DNA from: Pycnococcus provasolii
Lineage: Eukaryota > Chlorophyta > Pseudoscourfieldiophyceae > Pseudoscourfieldiales > Pycnococcaceae
Direction of reading: 5' to 3'
DNA length: 64,000 nt
Assembly (NCBI GenBank): GCA_938743325.2
Contig: OW568867.1
Coordinates: 310,001 to 374,000 of the forward strand
Within the stretch, counting starts at the first letter, position 1. Each line of letters starts with the position of its first letter. The position numbers and the translations under genes were made by a program. The notes below the pieces were generated by a model that made no database searches, was not told where the DNA came from, and worked only from the letters and a program-made list of their open reading frames with translations. Below, in pieces: positions 28,664-38,100 of this stretch.

Positions 28664-29190
28664 TGAAACGAAAAATGATTTGATGTAGAAAAAAATTGAA
28701 AATGAGAAAATGAAATTGAAATTGAAAATGATTGTAAAAACGTAACGGGTACAGGTCGTCACGTCGAGCACCTTTTTTGAACGGTTGCATTCGAAGTTCG
28801 AACTTTGCCAAGGCCCAAGGAAGGCCCTACGATAGAGGGATGAGCGAAGAAGATGAGCGTAGATGTCGCCGACGGGACGGGACGGGCAACTGGACTGGCA
28901 AGATGATCGGGAAAGAAACACACGCTGCTTGCCTGTCACCTGTGCTTGCCTGCCTGCAGTCTGCCGAACGACGACCTACTTCCTACCTACCTGTATACCA
29001 CGGACGACGACGACCCGGTATTTGGTAAGTACCACAATGGTACAGTATTTCGGATTCGTTCCAGGCAGGCCGGACGAAGTTGAAGTTGAAAGTTGAAAGT
29101 TGAAAGTTGAATATTCCACTACTTCCTACCGTGGTACTGGCAACCTCGCTCGCCCTTACAGTAAGTACCTTTCTTTTCAGAGCTCTTGTC
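28664..29190. other. Upstream region of the giant coiled-coil gene, with a possible 5' UTR intron
   Basis: Simple repeats (GAAATT-type near 28690-28735; GAAAGTT-type near 29078-29108). A good donor, TTG|GTAAGTACC, lies at 29024. A good acceptor, CTTTCTTTTCAG|AGCTC, ends at 29180, 10 bp before the ATG at 29191. A 157-bp 5' UTR intron is therefore plausible. Confidence 0.45.
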
Positions 29191-32100
29191 ATGGCCGCAG
29201 CGCCCTCTCGTGGTGATGACCACCACCACCACGGGTCCCGGGGGGGCACAAGTACTTCACAGCACCCAGCTCAATCACAGCACGCGTCCGCGGCGTCCGT
29301 GCAGCTCGGCCGATTCGTTCTCTGGTCGCTTGTCGAAGGAGGAGGAGGAGGAGGAGGAGCAGCGGCGGCGGCGGCCAACGACATGGCAATGCAGCCTCAC
29401 TCCGCCGTGACGTCCGTCGCGGCTCTCGCTGAGCCATTCACACCCCCGCGCGCCACAGGCGGCGGACCAACGCAGGCAGGGGCGGGGGGAGGACTGCGCT
29501 CCTCGCCCATCGACTTGGCGAAGGACCTGATCAGGGCCAAACCGCGCATACCGGAGCCGATGGCGCTCATGCAAGGCCGCGAACGCAGCGTCATGGGAGC
29601 GATCCCCGACGTCCCAACCACCGTCGAACGACGTGCGCGCAGGAGGCTGCACCAGCAGCCCGACCAACAGCACCGTGGCTTTGCAACGACACCGCCGACG
29701 CGACGGAAGGTCGCGGCGGCAGCAGCCGCAACCGCCAACAACACCACAACACCACAACCACAACCACAACCACCGTCTCCGGCGGCGCTCTCGACTCTTC
29801 ACAACCAATCAGCATACGACTTGCCAGCCGCTCGCGCAATCGACGACGCTCTAGGCATGCTGCGCGACATTGCCAAACTTAAGGGACGTGCGGCACAGAT
29901 GCTTCGTGCGGGTCGGCGTGAAGACGCAGCCACGCTCGGCGCAGCCATAGAGAAGACATCTGCCGTCGTGCGCGAACGCGTCAAAGAGGCGCGCGCAGCC
30001 GTGCGCGCCGACGCCGCGCAGCACCTCAGTACCAAGGAGCAGCTCGAGTCTGCGATTCGAAACATGGAAACGGAGCGGGCCATCACCGCAAGAGAGCACG
30101 CCGCAGCCGTTGCCGCCCTTGAGGATAGGATAGGCGCCGCAGCAGCAGCAGCGCAGGCATCCGAGGTGAAGTACGCCAATGTGCTCAAAGAGGAGAGCGT
30201 GAATGCCACCAGCACGCAGCGCAAGCTCGAAATTAGCTTTAAGGAGCAACTCGATCGCGCGATGCAGGAGAGTGAGGCGCTCAAGCGCCTCGAGGTGAGC
30301 GCGGCGGAGGAGCGCATTGCAAGGCGCCTCGACTCTCAGTACCGGGAAGATACGCACGCCAAGGAGGTGGAGAATGCGCGCCTGAAGGCGAAGTGCGAGA
30401 GCATGAAATCGGCACTCGAGCAGGTCCAGAGCCACGCTCAGACAACCGAGCTCGAGCTCGAGAAGGTGCACGAGCGCCTCGATTCGGCGACGGCGGCGGA
30501 ATCGGCGATTCGCGAGCAGCTCGCGAGACGCGAAATGGAGGCGCGAGATGCCACGAATCTCCTGCGCGAGGAGACGGAGCGCACGCGATCTGACCTTGCC
30601 GCCGTGCAGGTTCCGATTGGTGAGATGAGAGACACGGCACGTAAGCTTCACGTGAGGCTGAGCACCTTCGGCGCCGAGTGCGGGATTGCCACGCAGAACC
30701 TCGACGAGGCTATGGAAGAACCCGAAAGAAAGGAGAGTGCTGATGCTTCGGATATCGGCGAGGCGACTGCACAAATGCTCGTGGCGGTCGCGAATGCCGT
30801 TGGCGAGACGCTGGGCAGAACCGCGGAGGCGCTCAAGCAGATGGAATCTCGTCACACGGAACTGACATCGCAGCTCGCCGATGCCACGAAGCGTGCGGAG
30901 GATCTTGAGCACGAAAGGGCGCGGGCAGAGTCTCTCGCCGCGGCGCAGGAATCGCGCGCAAAGACAGCTGAGGAGCAGATGCAGAAGCATCATGGAGCTA
31001 GCGAGGCTGTTCGTGTCGAGCTCACAAATCAGCTTGAGGAAGCAAAGGCTACGACGCGAGCCTTGGAGAGCCGCGCACGCGCTGAGATGGCCAAGGTTCG
31101 CAGTGAACGCGATGTGGCGAAGGAGGAAGGTGCAAGAGCTATCTCCGACCGCGATGCCACGGTCGAATCCGCGTCGGCATCTGCGGTGACCGCGGCACGA
31201 GAGCGCCTCGAACTAACGACCAAGCTGCGAAAAGCTGAATCTGAGGCGATGTCTGCGACGGAGGCGCTCGCCGACGTCGAGGCGAGACACGCGAGGGCAA
31301 TGACAGCGGCTCAGGCTGAGGTTGCTGCCGCTCGTGCCGATGCGCAGCGCTCGCACGGTGATGCCGAGGCTGCGTCACGCGCGCTTGTGGAGAAGGACGA
31401 AGAGATGCAAAATCGCGTTGCGCACGTGGAAAAACTTACGTCGTCGCGCGCGGAAAAGCTTGCCGCAGAGGCTGATGGCCTTCGCTTACAAGTGCGCGCT
31501 GCAAAGACGGAAAGTGAGGCAGCGATCGAGGAGCTAAAGAAGTACAAGCGTCGATGTGTGGCGCTGAAGGCGGCTGGCGTGCTTCGGCGTGCGGCACAAA
31601 AGGCTGCGGCTGAGAGGATGCGCGCCGAGGCGGAGAAGCAAGCAGGCACCGCCGAATTTGCACAAATGGGCACAGTCGCGCAGCGCAGGATGGTGGAGGA
31701 GCAAAAGAGGGCTATCGTGGGACTGCAGCAGGCGCATAGCGAAGAGATGGCACATCTCTCGTCAGAGCTTGAGCTCGTGCGCGGTGAAGCCGCTCGCCGC
31801 GAACGTGCGCTCGCAGATACCGTTGGGAAGTCGGAGTCCAAGTGCGCGGAACTGCAGGCATCGCTTAGCGGCGTCGAGGCGGAACGACACCGGCTTCAGG
31901 TGGAGGTGGAAAGCTTCCGTTGTTCCAAGGAGACCCTAGCAAAGCGCCTCGACTCCGTTGAACAGGCGCGCGCATCCGCCGTTGCCGCTCAGGACGCTGC
32001 ATCGGCGACACAAGCGCGCATTGCTGCAACTTGGCAGTCAGAGAGGGACGGTCTACGAAGCAAGATTGCTGAGTGCGAAGAGGCTCGGCTGATGGCTGAA

Positions 32101-35100
32101 CAGCAGTCTACCTCGTTGTCCGTCACGTGCGCACAGCTCGAGCAGCGTGCATCACGTTTGGAGCAAGATCTCGTGAAAACAAAAGAGCACGAGGCCAGGG
32201 AGGCTGAAGATTTCAAGGATCAGCTGGCAAGTGCGGAACAGCACCTAGATAAAATTCAGCTTGATCATACCACACACGTGGCGGAACTTAAGCAAGAATT
32301 GTTAAAGACGCAGACGGCGCTCGCGTCTTCCGAGCATACGTGCAAGGGTTTAAGGAGACGGTGTGTTGTCATGAGAGCAGCGGGGGCGATGCGCCTTGCC
32401 GGCGCCACCGCAACAAGGGATCGTCACCACAAGGAACAAGCTGAGGCGAGCGAACAATCTCTAGCTGATGCAAGGGACGTCTTTGAGGAGGAACTTTGCA
32501 GGTTGAGACATGAAAATGACATGGAGCGCGCGAATGCCGAGCGCTTGCAAAGAAGTTTGGAGGCTACTGTGCATCGAGGCGAGGCGAGTGCAATGGCTGC
32601 TGATCAGCGCTATCGGGCACTGGTTGTTGACAAGGAAAAACTTGAGTGGAAGCAGTCAAGTATTGAGGCTCAACTGCTCGTGGCGAAGGATAAGGCGGCA
32701 ACCGCCGAACGTGACCTGCAGGCCTTTTCCACTTCGGCAGCCGCCGCAGCCGAGTCCGCGGCTGCAGAACTAAGTGCGGTGGAGGGACGTGCTGCTCATG
32801 CAGAGCAGAATCTTAAGCGCCTCGAGGCGACGCACGAACACACGGCTGCCACGCTCGCCGAAGCGAAATCGCGCCTCGATACCGTGATGGGTGAGCTCAA
32901 GGGATATCGTCGTCGTGCTGTGGCTCTGCGGGCAGCGTCCGTCATGCGCCGGGCGGCAGCTTCGGCGGCTATCGCTCGTGTGCAGGCTGAATCAGAGGAA
33001 GGGCGAATGTCTGCAGAGAGGGAGATACAGATGAAAAATGAAGAACATGAACAGCTCATGTCTTCAATGCGCGAATTGGACGCAAAGGCGTCGGCCCAAA
33101 CGATGCGCCTGGAGAGTCAGCTGGCTGATGAGCGAGCGAGCAACTCGAAGATGGCGGCGCAGCTGCAGAATGAGCTTGCTGAAACGCGCCGACGCGTCGA
33201 TGAAGAGCGAGAAGGATTGCTGAAAAGGGCCATGGCATCCGCCGAGAAGTCTGTGCGACTGAGCTCGGACACAGCAAGGGAGATGAAGGAGCAGCGTAAA
33301 AATAACCTTCTCATCATGGAGGAGGCGAGGTCGGCTTTTGAAGAGGAGCGCACCCGCTTGGTTTCCGAACTCGAAGTTGCGCGCCTTGACATAGCACGCC
33401 TGCGCCGCGTCGAAGCAGAGGTTACGGCGCAAAAAGAGCGCGTCGAGCACCTCGAATCTGCGCGGGAAAGTGTCGCGAGTGATCTGCACCGGGCTAAATT
33501 CGCCGCTGACGCGGCTGAGCGCCGCTGCAAGGCTGCGGAAGCTGCCCGTGCAGCTTCAGATGCAGCACTGAAAGCAGAGCGGGAGGCTCGTACGGGTGCA
33601 GATTCCACCAATGCCACAGAGCTTTCGAGGCTAAGAACATTGCACGCGGCTCTTGCTGATCGAGATGACGAATCGAGATCTCGGGCTTCGGACCTGCAGG
33701 AAAAATTGGATTTGTGTACGAAAGAGCTTGGAAATGTGCGGGCAGAACTCTCACTTGCCAAGGACGAGCGCAAGCACTTGAGGCGACGCGTGGTCTTTTT
33801 GAGTGCGGCCAGTGCGATGCGCCGAAGTGCAGACGCCGCGACGCTTAGACTGCAGACGGATGAAACAAATGTTGCTCTACAAGATGCATCCGAGGCACCT
33901 GAAACCCAACAACTTGTTCTTCGTATGCGTGCTCTCGAGGCTTCGTATGCACAAGAAAGCACACGGGCAGCGGCAGAACTCGAAATGGCGCGTACTGACG
34001 TGAAGATGGCTGAGAAGCGGGGCAGCATGTTTGCTGACGAACTCGAACGGCTTCGCCTTGACCTAAGAAGGTCGAATGACAACGTGGCGAAGCTTGAACG
34101 TACCATTGCAGCAGCAAAGCGGCAGGCGGAAGATCGTCACGCTGAGTTGCTGGAAGCCCGAGCAGATGCCGAGCGCGCTCGAAGCGATGCAAGCAATGCA
34201 AATACTTCGTGGTCGGATGAGAAGAATGCGCTCGTGGCATCGGTTCAGGTCGCCGAGCAGAAGCTTGCTTCGGCGCAGGCTGGTCACCGCGCAGCGAGCG
34301 AGCGCATGTCAAGCGAGTTGCGCGCAGCCGTATCTGCGGCCAACGATTCCCGTATGGAGAGTCGACGATACAAACGTCGCCTCGTTGTGTTGTCAGCCGT
34401 GTCGGCCATGCAGCGTGCGTCGGCAAAATCCTCTGCAAATGTGCGGAGCCCCAAACAAAGGAATGCTGCTGCAGCCATTGACGCCGTCGAGACTGAGTCG
34501 CGAGAGTCGCGTGACACGGAGCTTAGCGAGCTTTCCATGTCCCTCGAACTGGAACGCACCGAGCTGTCGCAACTCACTTCCATGCTCAGGGAGGCTGAGA
34601 CCGCGAAGGGCGATGCTTTGGCTCGTCTCCAAGTAAGCCAGGAGAAGGCTGAGGAGGAACGCATGCGTATGGAGGCGTCACTAGATGTCCTGCAGAAGTC
34701 GTACCAATCTCTCGGGGCGAAACTGGCGGTGGTGGAAGCTTCAAGAGCTGGTGCTCTTGCCGATAGGTCACGGTTGGAAGTCAGGCTGGAGAGTCAAGCG
34801 CAGAGCTGGGCTACCGAGAAGGAGCTCATAGAGTCCCGCGAGGCTGCCGCATCGAAGCTGCTCGCAGAGAGAGAGGATGATTATCGCATGGAAGTGCGAG
34901 CTCTGGAACAGAAATTAGCATTAGAGCAGGCGAATACTGCAAATGCGATGCGTGAAGCCAAGTCGCTGAAGCGTCGCCTGGTGGCGCTAAGGGCAGCTGC
35001 TACCATGCGCCACGCGGCGACGAAGGCTTCCGGTGAGCGTGGACAAAAGGAGCTTATCGCGAACCAGCAGCAGCTTGCACAAGCGATGGATGAGGCTGCC

Positions 35101-38100
35101 GACGAGACGCGATCTCGCCTGTTGATGGAGCTCTCGATGGAGCGTGCGGAGATTAAACGTGTTCGTCGGGAAATGGACAGGGCGTCATCTGAGGCGGCTG
35201 AAGAGCACCAAAAGCTGCGTGCAGAAGTGGCGTCGGCGACGAGACGCATTCAAATGCTTGAGCAAGAATCTGAACGGTCTGAACGTGCTATGCGTCGCCT
35301 CGAAGCTCGTGCGAACGTCTCAGACTCCGAGCTATCGCGCGCAATGGCCGATCGTGACGAGCATGCTTCTAAGTTGCTAGCTGAGGAGAAGCTGTGGCAC
35401 GCGGAACGAGACGGTATGCAGACTCGCCTATCCAATTGCGACCGCATGCTCGAGGAAAATCGTGCACGCCAGGACGAACTGCAGCGTAAGCTGAACGATG
35501 CGACGAGGGCGGCGAAAGAAGCAGAAGATCGCCTTCATTCCGCACAGGATACAGCCCGCTCAGGAGATTCGGCAGAAGCTCAAGGTTCGGACTCCGGAAA
35601 AGTTTCTGCACTCGAGCGCGAGCTGGCGGACGTGCGACGCGAGCTCACGGATGCGCTTGCAGCATCAGCTGGGATGACTCCTCCATCGCCTCCGTCTGCA
35701 TTCGTAACTCTGGAGCGAGAGCTGGCAGCGACGAAGCGAGAGCTAGCAAATGTACGTACAGATGCGGCAGATGCGCAGACTGCAGATGTGACTAAGGTTG
35801 CTGCGCTCGAGCGCGAGCTCGCAGCTGTGCGACGCGAGCTCACGGAGGCACTTGCAGCATCAGCTGGGGTGACTCCTCCATCGCCCCCGTCTGCATTCGT
35901 AGCTCTGGAGCGAGAGCTGGCAGCGACGAAGCGAGAGCTAGCAAATGTTCGCGCGGCCAGGCCGACGCCATCATCTCCTCTGTCAGCGTTTGCAGCCCTT
36001 GAGAACGAGCTTGCGACTGTGCGCCGCGAGCTTACAGATTCTCGTGCGGCGGCGGCAGATGCACAGAACACGGACGCTGCGGCGATTGCGAAGCTAAAGC
36101 GAGAGCTTGCTGATGCTCGTGGTGCAGCGGCAGATGCACAGACCACAAAGGCGGAGACGCTGGAGGCGCTCGAGAATGAGCTGGCGGACGCGCGCCACGA
36201 GCTGGCCGATGTGCGTGCGAGTGCAGCAGATGCACAGTCCACGGGCGCTGCAAGGATCGTCTCGCTGGAGAACGAGCTTGCAAATGCTCGTCGTGAGATG
36301 GCGGATACTCGTGCGGCGTCGATTCTGAATGCCCAGACCGTGGACTCCGCAAGGATCGTCGCGCTCGAGAGCGAGCTAGCGGATGCGCGCCGCGAGCTGG
36401 CGGATGCTCTTGCAGGACCCCGCCAGAAGCTTCTTACTGCAATTTCAGAAGCTCGCATGTACAAGCGCCAATGCGCAGCACTGTCTGCAGCCGGGGCAAT
36501 GCGCCAAATGGCTTTACGCGAGGTTTCTGCGAGGAGGCAAAGCGCCCTCGAGCATGCATTAAGTGATGCACGCGAACAGTCTGAGGGCATAGCAACGGAG
36601 CAGCGAGCGCTTCTTGCCATGCTGGACAGTTACGATGGTGACGGGAATGGCACAATTCCTGAAGATCTGGTGCGGAAAACAAGTGAGTTTGCTACGAATG
36701 CGATGAATCTCTCTTGGAAGCACTCGCTGGAAATTATGGAGTTGCGCATCGAGCATGGAGAAGCCATGCGCGAACTTAACACTAATAGTGTTGAGGAGCT
36801 TAACAACCTGCGCTCGGACCTCCAAATAGCACGTGTTGAGTGTATGTCATTGCGCAAGTCTCTTGTCGAGACGGAGAATTCATCGGGTGCGACGGACGAG
36901 GTGGCTATTTCACTCCGCCGCGAACTTGATGCTGCTCGCTCTCGCGTTCAAGAACTTCAGGACTCTGCGTCGAATGCGGCACTGGAGACAGCACGTGTCC
37001 ATTCAGAGTTGAATGAAAGTCTGGCAGCTTCGGAGAAAAGAGTGTCAGCTGCGGAGGCTGCAGCGGAGAATGCCCGATCTGAGCTGAATAGCCTTCGCAC
37101 TCAAGCGAAAGAGCAGCACAAGCAACTTGAAATGGACGTCAAGAGCTACCGCCGACGCGTGGTTGCTTTGAATGCTGCAGGTGCGATGCGTCGCGCGGCG
37201 GCAGATGCATCCATGAAGCGGGAAAAGGAACGCTTGGCCAGCGCTATGAATGCATCATCGGATGAGGCTCGCCTCATGATGACCCAGCACCTCGAGGCGA
37301 TGATTACAGCGCAGAATGCGCATCATACCGAGGAGAAGCGACTTTCGTTGGCATTGGCTGCTGCCCAGGATGAGGCTGCGCGTATGCGCGAGGAACTCTC
37401 GGCGCATACAAAGCTCTCTTCAGATGAGCTGGCCTCGCTTCGTGAGGATCGTGATCGAGCTCAGAAAGCGCTCAAGGAGTTGACCGTGGCGAAAGATGCC
37501 GCCGAGGTGAGGCATTCCGACGCCCTAAAGATGGTGCTTGCTCAGCTTGCGCAGTCCCGTGAGGTGCAAGAAAGCATTGACGAGGAGCTTGCGTCAGCAC
37601 GTAGTGCACTCGATGGCATCCGATCCGCCTCAGACCATGACAGCAATGCGTGGCGTGTTGAGCGTACGGATCTTCTCGAACAGCTGGCTGCGCGCGGTCG
37701 ACTGGTTCAAGACCGCGAGCGCATGCTTGCTGCCCAGCTGGGCGCCATGGAGCAGGCTTTGCTTGCGCAACTGCTAGCCGCAGACGAGAAGCGATGCGGT
37801 GCTTTGGAGCGCATAGCGGCGGGACAAAGCCACGTGCACGAGCGTCACATCGGTACACTCGGTGAGGCAAGCGTCAGCCTCGCGCGCCTAACGGATCAGG
37901 TGTCGTCCACGGTGGAAATGCTCGACGAGCTTGGGCGACGAGAATTGCGCTCATGGCGTCGTATTCTCTCTACGACGGCGGCAAGGGTTGACAAAGCACT
38001 CGTGTCGATCACCGCCGTTCTTGGGGATGTGAATCGCCGGGTGGACCGCGTCGAGCAATCATTGAGCGATGTCGCGGTCACTGTGCCGCGTCGAAGCGAC

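Noticed and set aside
29161-29180. 20-nt GT-AG mini-intron
   Set aside because: Too short for known introns of green algae; more likely the acceptor belongs to a longer 5' UTR intron starting near 29024.
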